DNA of 64,000 nucleotides from contig NZ_MUNY01000048.1 in NCBI RefSeq assembly GCF_002002735.1, forward strand, positions 62,001-126,000. Reading direction: 5' to 3'. The stretch's first letter is position 1, and the number at the start of each line of letters is the position of its first letter. The translations under genes were made by a program, and so were the position numbers. Below, piece after piece: positions 36,406 to 44,736 of this stretch. The notes beneath the pieces were generated by a model. It did not search any database and was not told the DNA's origin. It saw nothing but the letters and a program-made list of their open reading frames with translations. This DNA comes from Algoriphagus sp. A40 (GTDB lineage Bacteria; Bacteroidota; Bacteroidia; Cytophagales; Cyclobacteriaceae).

Positions 36406-37704
36406 TCACAATCCGGCAAGACTCGTGATGTCCGTTGTTACGGCTACTTTACAGTTTTGGAAAAGCTGATAATCCTTAAATGATTCAATGTTTTCCTCCC
36501 CATCCATCAGGTAGAATCGGGTGAAGTGCAGGTCTTCAATTCCCTGTTCCTGGATGCAAATCCGCATTGGATTTGAGTCAATTTTTTCACTTATCTCTTT
36601 GTCCCAGATTCCGTCGTAGATGATGTCCTGGGTCTTGCCGGGACCATAGGCATTGTGAACACTGACCAGCTGTCCCAATTCCCGACTGAGGTCTGGAGTG
36701 GACAGTTTGTTTCTCTCATAGGTATTGTCATGCACATACACACCTACTGTGTAAGGCGACCAATTCGGTGCTTCCGCAGGAAATCCGGTGATTTGGTAGC
36801 TTGCGATCGCTACACCTGAAGTTTTGTTCCGGAAAATACGGTTGTTGTAGATCTCAACTTCTTTGGCGGCCAACAGAACAATGCCCGAACCCGGAGGAAT
36901 CATGGTCACTGTATTTCCATTGGGCCCTTCGCCTAGGGGGGTGGCGAAGTTTTCGTGGTTATTGTCAATGATGTCGTTGTCGTAGATTTTGGTGCCTTTT
37001 CCATCGGATTTAGGAAGTCCCGGCAGGTTGAATACCAAAATTCCGCCTGAGTTGTCTCTGGCTGTGTTGCCGTAAACCTCGGCATTATCGGAGTTTTCGA
37101 TCTCAATTCCGGCCACATTGCCAAAAGCCAGGGAGTTTTTGACCACGATATTTTCCGATTGGCCCACATAGATTCCAGCATCTTTGGAATGAGAGGCGAT
37201 GCACTCGTCAATCATCACATTTTTGCACTGGACTGGATAAATGGCATAAGTTCCGTTTTTGGATTTGTCTCCGTTGGTCCAGGTGACATTGATCCTTCGA
37301 AAGGTAATCCCATCGGTATGCTGGGCTTTAATTCCATCTCCCGGAGCATCCTCAATGCTCAAATCTTCCACGGTGATGTTTTTTCCCACGATTTTGACAC
37401 CTTCTCCACCTGACTTCAGATTTCGGAAGGAAAGGACTGTTTGATCCATTCCGGCACCCTTGATTTTTATCGCAGTTTTGTTGTCCAAAATCAATTGGGT
37501 ATTCAATTCGTAGAATCCCGCAGGAATTTCGATGGTACTCGAATCCTCAGCCATAATGAAGGCCTCAATAACTTTTTCCACTTCTTCCTGACCAATACGG
37601 GTAAGCTTGGAAGAATCAAATGTCTGCTCGGTGGTGCTCGTGCCACACGAGAATAATCCAAAAAAGGAAACAGGAACCAGCAGAACCTGAAATAATATTC
37701 TCAT
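36406..37704 (-). CDS. Parallel beta-helix lipoprotein
   Basis: 432 residues. Signal MRILFQVLLVPVSFFGLFSC ends in lipobox LFSC (Cys20). Residues 50-330 are a right-handed beta-helix with repeated stretches such as NVMIDECIASHSKDAGIYVG and NIVVKNSLAFGNVAGIEIEN; the pattern resembles pectate-lyase or NosD-like proteins. It precedes the cytochrome gene by 31 bases, and the two form a conserved family pair. I infer that it binds or processes a polymer or metal at the envelope; this is not shown. Confidence 0.85.
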   Translation of the reverse strand: MRILFQVLLVPVSFFGLFSCGTSTTEQTFDSSKLTRIGQEEVEKVIEAFIMAEDSSTIEIPAGFYELNTQLILDNKTAIKIKGAGMDQTVLSFRNLKSGGEGVKIVGKNITVEDLSIEDAPGDGIKAQHTDGITFRRINVTWTNGDKSKNGTYAIYPVQCKNVMIDECIASHSKDAGIYVGQSENIVVKNSLAFGNVAGIEIENSDNAEVYGNTARDNSGGILVFNLPGLPKSDGKGTKIYDNDIIDNNHENFATPLGEGPNGNTVTMIPPGSGIVLLAAKEVEIYNNRIFRNKTSGVAIASYQITGFPAEAPNWSPYTVGVYVHDNTYERNKLSTPDLSRELGQLVSVHNAYGPGKTQDIIYDGIWDKEISEKIDSNPMRICIQEQGIEDLHFTRFYLMDGEENIESFKDYQLFQNCKVAVTTDITSLAGL

Positions 37705-37783
37705 GGCTTTTGGGATTGGGATAAACTATTTCTCCAAAAGTACCTTTTCCCCAAAGAAAAGTTTGTTGAGAAAAGTCAAATAA

Positions 37784-38347
37784 TCAGATTTTGCCCCGGA
37801 TTCGGCTGAGCGTTTCGATGCTCATATCCAAATAGGATGCGATCTGACCCACCGATGCTTTATGGATGATTTTTGGACGATACTCCATCAGGTCAAGGTA
37901 TCTGTCACGGGCCGATTTGAATTTTGCGAAAATCAGCTGCTCCTCCAGCGTGATGTAGTATTGCTCCAGGATCATGCGATAGGTTCTCTCAAGATCATGG
38001 TGTTTTTCAAAAAGTTTCAAAAGCGCCTCGTAACTGATCCTGGCCACGGTGGTTTTTTCCATGACTTCAATGTTTTCATAAGAAGGCTTTCTGGAAATAA
38101 AAGAATGCATCGCAGTCACAAACTCCCCCTCAAGTGAAAATGACACCGTGATATCTTTGCTTTCCCGTGTGTAAAAGCTTCTAGCAGAACCCTCATTTAT
38201 GAAATAGAGGTAGCTACAAACCTTTCCCTCCTGCTCCAACAATCCCCCTTTTTCGACAAAAAGTAATTCCAGTTCCTTTGAAAATGCATTTTTGGCTTCA
38301 TCTCCCAAATCAGGGAACTGGTCAAACATCCCTATATTTTTTTCCAT
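37784..38347 (-). CDS. Crp/Fnr-family transcriptional regulator
   Basis: 187 residues. An N-terminal cyclic-nucleotide-binding-like barrel (about 15-125, with YLYFINEGSARSFY and SFSLEGEFVTAMHSF) is followed by a short C-terminal winged helix-turn-helix (VGQIASYLDMSIETLSRIRGKI). This short Bacteroidota subgroup often lacks the Fnr cysteines and the cAMP Arg-Ser pair, so the signal is unknown. It lies divergent from the barrel gene at 38428 and upstream of the beta-helix gene. Confidence 0.88.
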   Translation of the reverse strand: MEKNIGMFDQFPDLGDEAKNAFSKELELLFVEKGGLLEQEGKVCSYLYFINEGSARSFYTRESKDITVSFSLEGEFVTAMHSFISRKPSYENIEVMEKTTVARISYEALLKLFEKHHDLERTYRMILEQYYITLEEQLIFAKFKSARDRYLDLMEYRPKIIHKASVGQIASYLDMSIETLSRIRGKI

Positions 38348-38427
38348 TGTAGTAATTTAAAAAGTAGGCATCAATCCGAAAATACCAATCTTGTGCTATT
38401 TTTAGGAAAATTATAAATATTTGACCC

Positions 38428-38985
38428 ATGAGAAAAATTTTGTTGTTATTCTTTCTGCTTGGCTTTGTTGCCACAGCTCAGGCGCAATTGGGAGTAAGGG
38501 CGGGTTATAATTCTTCCAATTTCTCCAACACAGATTTTGATTCAAAATCAGGAGTCCATGTCGGAGCTTATTACAACATCGGTACAGGATTTATTTCGGT
38601 AGAACCTGGAATTCAGTTTTCCCAAAAAGGCTACAATGGTACTGAGGCCGGAACTGGAAATGAGGTAAAAGAACAACTGGGCTACATTGATATTCCGATT
38701 CTTGTCCGTTTAACATTGATACCGGCTATCAACATCTTCGCCGGACCACAACCTTCTTTTTTTGTTTCAAGCAATTATGAAAAGGACGGTCAATCCTCAG
38801 ACAGTTCAGAAGCGATAAAAGGATACGAAGTAGGTGGAGTAGTGGGTGCACAAGTGAGGCTCCCCTTGGGATTAAATTTCCAAGCCAGCTACGATATGGG
38901 ATTCACTTCGCTGAATTATTTCAATACGGATGTGAAAAATCAGGTCTTCAAATTATCCCTGGGCTTCACATTTGGAGGAAATTGA
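38428..38985 (+). CDS. Outer membrane beta-barrel protein (PorT-like family)
   Basis: 185 residues. Signal peptide MRKILLLFFLLGFVATAQAQ; mature part an eight-strand-type barrel (GVRAGYNSSNFS, VEPGIQFSQKGY, DIPILVRLT, FKLSLGFTFGG). Proteins of this fold are frequent in Bacteroidota and function is not assigned. It is divergent from the Crp/Fnr gene 80 bases away, a possible target of that regulator. Confidence 0.82.
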   Translation: MRKILLLFFLLGFVATAQAQLGVRAGYNSSNFSNTDFDSKSGVHVGAYYNIGTGFISVEPGIQFSQKGYNGTEAGTGNEVKEQLGYIDIPILVRLTLIPAINIFAGPQPSFFVSSNYEKDGQSSDSSEAIKGYEVGGVVGAQVRLPLGLNFQASYDMGFTSLNYFNTDVKNQVFKLSLGFTFGGN

Positions 38986-39007
38986 AATTATTGATTTCAA
39001 AAATCAT

Positions 39008-39040
39008 AATCCCGGTCCGACAAGGCCGGGATTTATTTTT
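39008..39040. terminator. Bidirectional terminator between barrel gene and ruvC
   Basis: AATCCCGG/CCGGGATT forms the stem around a 10-base loop, followed by a T-run. It overlaps the last codons of the convergent ruvC gene. Confidence 0.7.
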
Positions 39041-39608
39041 TGACCCGATTGGGATTTTCTTCGATAAAGGACTTCCAACCCTCATTTCGGCCTCTGGTCT
39101 GGAGCCTTCCATCGTGAAAATGGTGGCAAAGCGCTACTGCCAATGCATCTGTTGCGTCCAGAAGTTTGGGCAATTCGGTAATGCCAAGCAGAGTCTGCAA
39201 CATGGCAGCAACCTGCTCTTTAGAAGCATTTCCATTTCCTGTCACGGATTGCTTGACTTTTTTCGGAGAATATTCGGTGATCGGAATTTCTTTGGAAAGA
39301 GCAGCAGCCATGGCTACCCCCTGTGCCCGGCCAAGCTTTAGCATGGATTGCACATTTTCACCGTAAAATGGGGCTTCCAGCGCCACAGAATCCGGGGCAA
39401 ATTCATCCAATATTCCTGAAATCCGCTCAAAAATCTTTTTGAGTTTCAATTCGTGGGTCGCATATTTTTTCAAGTGAATGACCCCGTATTGCAGGATTTT
39501 GTATTTCTTCCCTTCGGTCAAAATCAATCCGTAGCCCATTACCGTGGTGCCTGGATCGATGCCCAGGATGATTTTTTCCTTTGGATCTTTTTTCTCTTCT
39601 TTACTCAC
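39033..39608 (-). CDS. ruvC: Holliday junction resolvase RuvC
   Basis: 191 residues from the GTG at 39608 (VSKEEKKDPKEKIILGIDPG). The four catalytic acids of the family appear: Asp in GIDPGTT, Glu in LEAPFYGENVQ, and Asp pair in DATDALAVALCHH. It cuts Holliday junctions made by RuvAB. The reading frame continues upstream to 39854, but that stretch is antisense to the glycosyltransferase and unlike RuvC. Start codons of the divergent pair are only 21 bases apart. Confidence 0.93.
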   Translation of the reverse strand: MSKEEKKDPKEKIILGIDPGTTVMGYGLILTEGKKYKILQYGVIHLKKYATHELKLKKIFERISGILDEFAPDSVALEAPFYGENVQSMLKLGRAQGVAMAAALSKEIPITEYSPKKVKQSVTGNGNASKEQVAAMLQTLLGITELPKLLDATDALAVALCHHFHDGRLQTRGRNEGWKSFIEENPNRVKK

Positions 39609-39629
39609 CTGCGCAAGATAGCCGAAAAG

Positions 39630-40730
39630 ATGATCTGTTTTTACCTCATTTGGACTCTGTGCTATATTGTTTTGCTGGCTTGGTTTGCTAAAAAGTGGCC
39701 AAATCCGGCCCTGAAGACTGATCTTCCGGAGGTCTTTCCGGAAGTTACCCTCCTGATTCCCATTAGAAATGAGATCAAAATCCTTAGTCGGCTGATTGAC
39801 CAAATCCACCAAATCGATTATCCCAAGCTTCGGGTAATTCTCATTGATGATCAAAGTGAGGATGGCTCTTTAGACTTTTTGAGAGATAATCTGGCCGGAG
39901 ACCCCCGGGTGAAAGTAATTCAAAGTCCGGGATCCGGTAAAAAAAGCGCGCTGCAATTCGGAGTAGAAAAAGCAGATAGCGACTTGATTCTTTGTACGGA
40001 TGCAGATTGCCGATTTTCCCGAAATTGGGTACAACAGATGGTTTTGCCTTTTGCAAATCCCAAAACACAGCTGGTAGCCGGCCCGGTGCTCAGTACCGGT
40101 CAGAACACTTTTTTCCAGCGATTTCAGCAGATCGAGTGGTCGAGTATTCTCCTGGTGACTCAGTTTTTTTTTACCCAAAAGAAGCCTCTGATGTGCAGTG
40201 GGGCCAATCTGGCCTATCGAAAATCAGCTTTTGTCCAAGTCAATGGATATCAGCAAAACCTAAAGCATTTGTCCGGTGATGATGAATTTTTGCTGAAGGC
40301 TATTTCGGCTAGGTTTGGTGAGAAAAGTTGTGTTTACTTGCCTTTTTCCAAAAACTTGGTATTTACCGATCCACAGCCCGATTTGGCGAATCTGATCAAT
40401 CAGCGGGTGAGGTGGGCAGGAAAATGGAAAGTGCATCGGGATTTTTCCCATTCGGCTTCTGCTGTTTTTTCAGTAATTGTTCAACTGGTATGGTTGGGCA
40501 GCTTGGTGCTGGTAAGTTTTGGGTTGCCCGGTTTATTAGTGTTTTTCCTGGTTTGGGCAGGGAAGATTTTGACAGAAAAAAAAGCACTTGGGAAAGTATT
40601 GGAGTGCCTCGGGAACCGCCATTTCTTGATTGATTTTATCAAAACAGGCCTTTTTCATCCCGTATTTGTGGTTTGGGTGGCGGCTGCTACCGCAAAAGGA
40701 AATTTTGTCTGGAAGGGCCGCACCAATTGA
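39630..40730 (+). CDS. Family 2 glycosyltransferase, membrane
   Basis: 366 residues from the ATG at 39630. An N-terminal helix (1-22) anchors a GT-A domain with PIRNEIKILSRLIDQI, LIDDQSEDGS, the DxD-like CTDADCRF and the INQRVRWAGKW (QxxRW) motif of processive or membrane GT2 enzymes; C-terminal helices follow. It adds a sugar to an envelope glycan or lipid from a nucleotide-sugar donor. Alone on this side of ruvC, 33 bases before the 83-residue gene. Confidence 0.88.
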   Translation: MICFYLIWTLCYIVLLAWFAKKWPNPALKTDLPEVFPEVTLLIPIRNEIKILSRLIDQIHQIDYPKLRVILIDDQSEDGSLDFLRDNLAGDPRVKVIQSPGSGKKSALQFGVEKADSDLILCTDADCRFSRNWVQQMVLPFANPKTQLVAGPVLSTGQNTFFQRFQQIEWSSILLVTQFFFTQKKPLMCSGANLAYRKSAFVQVNGYQQNLKHLSGDDEFLLKAISARFGEKSCVYLPFSKNLVFTDPQPDLANLINQRVRWAGKWKVHRDFSHSASAVFSVIVQLVWLGSLVLVSFGLPGLLVFFLVWAGKILTEKKALGKVLECLGNRHFLIDFIKTGLFHPVFVVWVAAATAKGNFVWKGRTN

Positions 40731-40763
40731 AGAATGTTTAATTTAGCCATTGAATTGTAAATC

Positions 40764-41015
40764 ATGAGTGACCCTGAATTTGAACTGCTCGATGAGCTTT
40801 ATTTTGTCCAATCTTACCATTACGTCAAGGAATCTCTTGGATGGGAGGACCAGTTGATCCTGGAAACGCTGAATTCGCTATACCGAAAAGGGTTGATCAA
40901 ATGCCTGGACACCCCAGATGAGGAGCGATTTGATGAGGTGGACGTGATGGAGGAGGGAAAGAACCTCTTTTTCCTCGCCACAAAAAAAGGGCTGATGGCC
41001 CATAATGCCCTATAA
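40764..41015 (+). CDS. Small conserved-looking acidic protein, winged-helix-like
   Basis: 83 residues, no family recognised with confidence. LELLDELYFVQSYHY-like start (FELLDELYFVQSY), then LILETLNSLYRKGLIKCLD, has the look of a winged-helix segment, and the rest is acidic with a C-terminal ATKKGLMAHNAL. The PP2C phosphatase gene starts 3 bases after its stop, so the two are almost certainly functionally tied. Confidence 0.7.
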   Translation: MSDPEFELLDELYFVQSYHYVKESLGWEDQLILETLNSLYRKGLIKCLDTPDEERFDEVDVMEEGKNLFFLATKKGLMAHNAL

Positions 41016-41018
41016 TCC

Positions 41019-42230
41019 TTGCTCGACGAAACCTACAAATACCAACGCAAAGAACTGGAGCTAAAGGCGCTTCTGGAGATCACTCAGGCGATCAACGAAA
41101 ATCAATCTGAGGTGGTCTTAGCCAATATATTCAAATTTACCTGTCTGATTCACCTCGACATCAAGTCGCTTATCCTGTACGTATCTAAGGATGAGATTTT
41201 TGAAAGGAAAATCTCGCACGGGGTCAAAGGAAAAGTACCTATGACCCTTAGTGCTGACAATGTAAAGGATCAAAAAGAAGCAGGACAGCTTCAGATCCAA
41301 CTCAGTGAAGAGTACACGTTTGATGAGTTGGAAACTTACCTTCCTGTCTACCATAAGGATAAAATGCTGGCAATTCTTTTTCTGAAAAGGAAATCTCAGG
41401 ACAGGGAATTGGATTTGGATTTCACTCAAGCCCTGACCAACATTTTGGTAGTGGCTTTGGAAAACAAGCGTTTCGCCAGAAAGCAACTGCAACAGGAAGT
41501 ATTGAACAGAGAAGTAGCCATCGCCTCACAGGTGCAGCAGATGTTGTTTCCATCATCGCTGCCGGATACGGATGAATTGAAAGCCAAAGTGACCTATTTT
41601 CCCCACAGCATGGTGGGTGGGGATTATTACGATTTGATCCGCAAGTCCAAGGACAAAGTTTATTTCTGCATCGCTGATGTTTCTGGAAAAGGCATCGCAG
41701 CGGCACTTTTGATGTCCAATTTCCAGGCGGCCCTCAGGACTTTGCTGCGAAGCGATGCGGAATTCAAGGGGATCATTCATCAGCTTAACACCACTTTGAT
41801 CGAAAACACCAAAGGTGAGCGCTTCATTACTTTTTTCCTCGGCGAGTATGACTTTAAGACTAAAAAGCTTCGGTTTGTGAATGCTGGTCACAACCCACCG
41901 ATTCTTTGTTGGGAAAAGACCAATAAAAGCGAACTTTTGGAGGCTGGAACCACGGTTTTGGGTGCTTTTGATAAGCTTCCTTTTTTGGAAGTGGGTGAAA
42001 GGGAAAACCTGGAAAATTTTACCATTCACCTCTATACGGATGGGCTGACCGAAGCCATAAACCCTGAGGAGGAAGAATACGGAGAGGATCGTTTTCGCAA
42101 GTTTGTGGATTCACACCTTTGTATGAATCCTGCGGATTTTCACCGGGAGTTTTTTGGTCAAATGCAGGTGTTTTCCCAGGAAGTTCCTTTGCGGGACGAT
42201 TTGACTTTACTCAGCCTTAGATTTAGGTAA
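41019..42230 (+). CDS. GAF-PP2C (SpoIIE-type) protein phosphatase
   Basis: 403 residues from a TTG at 41019 (product starts MLDETYKYQRKELELK). An N-terminal coiled-coil and GAF-like sensor (about 15-160) is followed by the PP2C phosphatase (about 165-400): MVGGDYYDLI, FCIADVSGKGIAAALLMS, FVNAGHNPP and LYTDGLTEA. The metal-binding Asp residues are present. Such RsbU/SpoIIE-like enzymes dephosphorylate anti-sigma antagonists; no partner switch (RsbW, RsbV, STAS) is visible here. The gene lies in the operon 40764-45800. Confidence 0.9.
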   Translation: MLDETYKYQRKELELKALLEITQAINENQSEVVLANIFKFTCLIHLDIKSLILYVSKDEIFERKISHGVKGKVPMTLSADNVKDQKEAGQLQIQLSEEYTFDELETYLPVYHKDKMLAILFLKRKSQDRELDLDFTQALTNILVVALENKRFARKQLQQEVLNREVAIASQVQQMLFPSSLPDTDELKAKVTYFPHSMVGGDYYDLIRKSKDKVYFCIADVSGKGIAAALLMSNFQAALRTLLRSDAEFKGIIHQLNTTLIENTKGERFITFFLGEYDFKTKKLRFVNAGHNPPILCWEKTNKSELLEAGTTVLGAFDKLPFLEVGERENLENFTIHLYTDGLTEAINPEEEEYGEDRFRKFVDSHLCMNPADFHREFFGQMQVFSQEVPLRDDLTLLSLRFR

Positions 42231-42233
42231 AGG

Positions 42234-42860
42234 ATGGTCTGGCATACGGTACCAGCCCTTATCCAATCGCTTTTCCCAAAGAGAATTTGGGAGGGAGATG
42301 CCACCGGGAATCGAGTTTACCTCACTTTCGATGATGGTCCGGTGCCTGGTGTAACGGATTATGTATTGGAAGAACTTGCCTGTAGAGGCCAAAAAGCGAC
42401 TTTTTTTATGGTGGGAGATAATATCCAAAAGCATCCCGCACTGGCAAGGGAGGTTTTGGAGGCTGGGAACGGCATCGGAAATCACACCTTTCACCACCTC
42501 AATGGATGGAAAACTTCGCTCACTGAATACCTGGAAAATATCCGGGACTTTGACCGGATAGCCGCCGATCGGCTTGGAATCCAAACTCAACTCTTCCGGC
42601 CGCCTTATGGAATGATTTCCCGATCCCAAGCGAAAGTTGTATTGGAAACGAAGAAAATCGTGATGTGGAATGTCCTCACAGGAGACTATGAAAGAGGGAT
42701 TGATCCAGAGGTAATTTTGGCAAAAAGTATCCAATTAATCCAGTCTGGAAGCATTGTGGTCCTTCATGACCAACAAAAAACGCAAGAGATTTTACCCAAA
42801 TTCCTTCCGGATTTCCTTGATTTTTTGAGCGAAAGAGAATTTGAAACAGCACTTTTATGA
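42234..42860 (+). CDS. Polysaccharide deacetylase (NodB homology, CE4)
   Basis: 208 residues. CE4 motifs: TFDDGPVPGV (catalytic base Asp and metal Asp), GNGIGNHTFHH (metal histidines), LFRPPYG, and VLHDQQKT near the C-terminus. No signal peptide, so it may act at the cytoplasmic side or be exported by another route. It lies between the phosphatase and a glycosyltransferase; start overlaps the following gene by 4 bases (ATGA). Confidence 0.9.
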   Translation: MVWHTVPALIQSLFPKRIWEGDATGNRVYLTFDDGPVPGVTDYVLEELACRGQKATFFMVGDNIQKHPALAREVLEAGNGIGNHTFHHLNGWKTSLTEYLENIRDFDRIAADRLGIQTQLFRPPYGMISRSQAKVVLETKKIVMWNVLTGDYERGIDPEVILAKSIQLIQSGSIVVLHDQQKTQEILPKFLPDFLDFLSEREFETALL

Positions 42861-43963
42861 GCATTTATATTCTCGGGCTTGGTGCGGGATTGCTTGTGAT
42901 ACAGTACGTCCTTTTGCTGTTTTTATTGAAAGGCAACTGGAAAAATCATTTCAAAAATTCTAGTCAATTTCCTATGGTTTCAGTCCTGATTGCGGCCAGA
43001 AATGAGGAAAAGCATCTTCCAGACTTGCTCAAAAGCCTAAGCGAGCTGGATTATCCAATCGAGCATCTGGAAATCCTGATAGCCGATGATCAAAGCAGCG
43101 ATTTGACTCCCGGCTTAATTTCAGAATGGGCAGGTAGCAATCAAAATCGAAAATTGATTTCCATCATTCCGGATCAAGTCGGACTTTACCAACAAAACGG
43201 GAAAGCAAATGCCTTGGCTATTTTGGCGAAGGAGGCCCAAGGAGAGTTTTTGTTTTTTACTGACGCAGATTGTGAGGTTCCTTCGAACTGGATTAGGGAA
43301 GGGCTCGGAAGCTTAAGGGAAAAGGTTGGTATGGTGATTGGAATTACTCAGGTAAAAGCCACCGGTTTTTTTCAAAAAATGCAGGGAATTGACTGGTGGA
43401 ATACTCTGGGAATCGTCAAAGCGGTGACCGATTTGAATTTTCCTACCACTGGCCTGGGAAACAACATGGCGATCAGAAAAGAGGCATATTTCAAATGCGG
43501 AGGATTTGAAGGGATTCCCCATTCCTTAACAGAAGATCTGGAGATTTCCAAAGCCATCAGAAATTCAGGTTACCGGATTTGCCATCAGGTATCGGAAGGA
43601 ATTCTGGTGAAAACCAAAGCTGAAAAAGACTGGAAATCTTTGCTCATTCAGCGAAAACGATGGATGGCAGGAGCCATGACTCTATCTTTTCCTTGGAAAA
43701 TTGTACTCGCCTTTCAGTTCTTGTTTTTCCCTCTGGTTTTGGCTATGATTTATTTGGATTGGAAACTTGGTATGGGGATTTGGACTTTAAAGGTCGTTTT
43801 TCAGTCTCTTTTTCTTTGTGCTTTTGCAAAAAAAACGGGGCAAAATATTGGGATTCTAGAGTTGATTTTCTTTGATATTTACCAGATTCAGAGCCTTAGC
43901 CTGACGATTCTTTATTACTTTTGGCCCGGCAAAGTGCACTGGAAAGCCCGCAATTACCCATGA
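42857..43963 (+). CDS. Family 2 glycosyltransferase, membrane
   Basis: 368 residues. N-terminal helix, GT-A domain with IAARNEEKHLPDLLKSL, ADDQSSDLT, the DxD motif FTDADCEVP and LIQRKRWMAGAM (Q/RxxRW), then C-terminal helices around 285-345. Resembles a paralogue of the 39630 enzyme. Starts inside the deacetylase gene (ATGA) and overlaps TatD the same way. A sugar added here could be deacetylated by the neighbour; substrate unknown. Confidence 0.88.
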   Translation: MSIYILGLGAGLLVIQYVLLLFLLKGNWKNHFKNSSQFPMVSVLIAARNEEKHLPDLLKSLSELDYPIEHLEILIADDQSSDLTPGLISEWAGSNQNRKLISIIPDQVGLYQQNGKANALAILAKEAQGEFLFFTDADCEVPSNWIREGLGSLREKVGMVIGITQVKATGFFQKMQGIDWWNTLGIVKAVTDLNFPTTGLGNNMAIRKEAYFKCGGFEGIPHSLTEDLEISKAIRNSGYRICHQVSEGILVKTKAEKDWKSLLIQRKRWMAGAMTLSFPWKIVLAFQFLFFPLVLAMIYLDWKLGMGIWTLKVVFQSLFLCAFAKKTGQNIGILELIFFDIYQIQSLSLTILYYFWPGKVHWKARNYP

Positions 43964-44736
43964 ACCTGATCGATACCCACGCGCATATTTATTCTTCAAA
44001 GTTTGATTCTGACCGGGATCAGGTCATCGATGAAATCAGGGAAGCGGGGATCGAAAGGATTTTTATGCCCAATGTGGATGTGGACACGATCGACCGGATG
44101 CTGGATTGCGAGACCCGATATGGAGACCTGTGTGTTCCCATGATGGGGCTGCATCCCTGCGATGTCAAAGATGGATTTGAGCAGCAACTTTATGTCATGG
44201 AAGATTGGCTCAACAAGCGTTCATTTGCCGCTGTGGGAGAGATCGGGACTGATTTGTACTGGGACAAAACTACCTTTGAAATACAAAAGGAGGCGCTGAA
44301 CATCCAGATTGGCTGGGCAAAAGAAAAAAACCTTCCGATCGTCCTGCATTGCCGGGAATCCATCGATGAAACGATAGATCTGATCGGAAATGCTCAGGAT
44401 GGATCACTTTCAGGTATTTTTCATTGCTTCACCGGAACTTTGGATCAGGCCAAACAGATTACCAAACTCGGGTTTTTGCTTGGAATTGGAGGAGTCTCTA
44501 CCTATAAAAATGGAGGATTGGATGCTGTGATTCCCTTTATTGGAATTGAAAACCTGGTTTTGGAAACTGATGCTCCGTATTTGGCGCCTGTTCCATTTCG
44601 GGGAAAAAGGAACACTCCAGCCTACCTTCCTTTTATTGCCCAAAGGGTAGGAGACTTACTTCAAATTTCGGTAGCAGAAGTGGCCCAGATTACCAAAACC
44701 AATGCATTGAATTTATTCAGGGAAATAACCGTATGA
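43960..44736 (+). CDS. tatD: TatD-family metal-dependent hydrolase
   Basis: 258 residues from the ATG at 43960, which overlaps the preceding stop (ATGA). DTHAHIYSSKFD (first metal site), GLHPCDV, the Glu in VGEIGTDLYWD, LHCRES, FHCFTG and ETDAPYLAP are all family motifs. TatD is a 3'-5' exonuclease in DNA quality control in E. coli, although many homologues act elsewhere. Asparaginase follows with a 4-base overlap. Confidence 0.92.
   Translation: MNLIDTHAHIYSSKFDSDRDQVIDEIREAGIERIFMPNVDVDTIDRMLDCETRYGDLCVPMMGLHPCDVKDGFEQQLYVMEDWLNKRSFAAVGEIGTDLYWDKTTFEIQKEALNIQIGWAKEKNLPIVLHCRESIDETIDLIGNAQDGSLSGIFHCFTGTLDQAKQITKLGFLLGIGGVSTYKNGGLDAVIPFIGIENLVLETDAPYLAPVPFRGKRNTPAYLPFIAQRVGDLLQISVAEVAQITKTNALNLFREITV

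Noticed and set aside
39609..39854. N-terminal extension of the ruvC frame
   Set aside because: It is antisense to the well-supported glycosyltransferase and has no similarity to RuvC; the GTG at 39608 gives the normal length.
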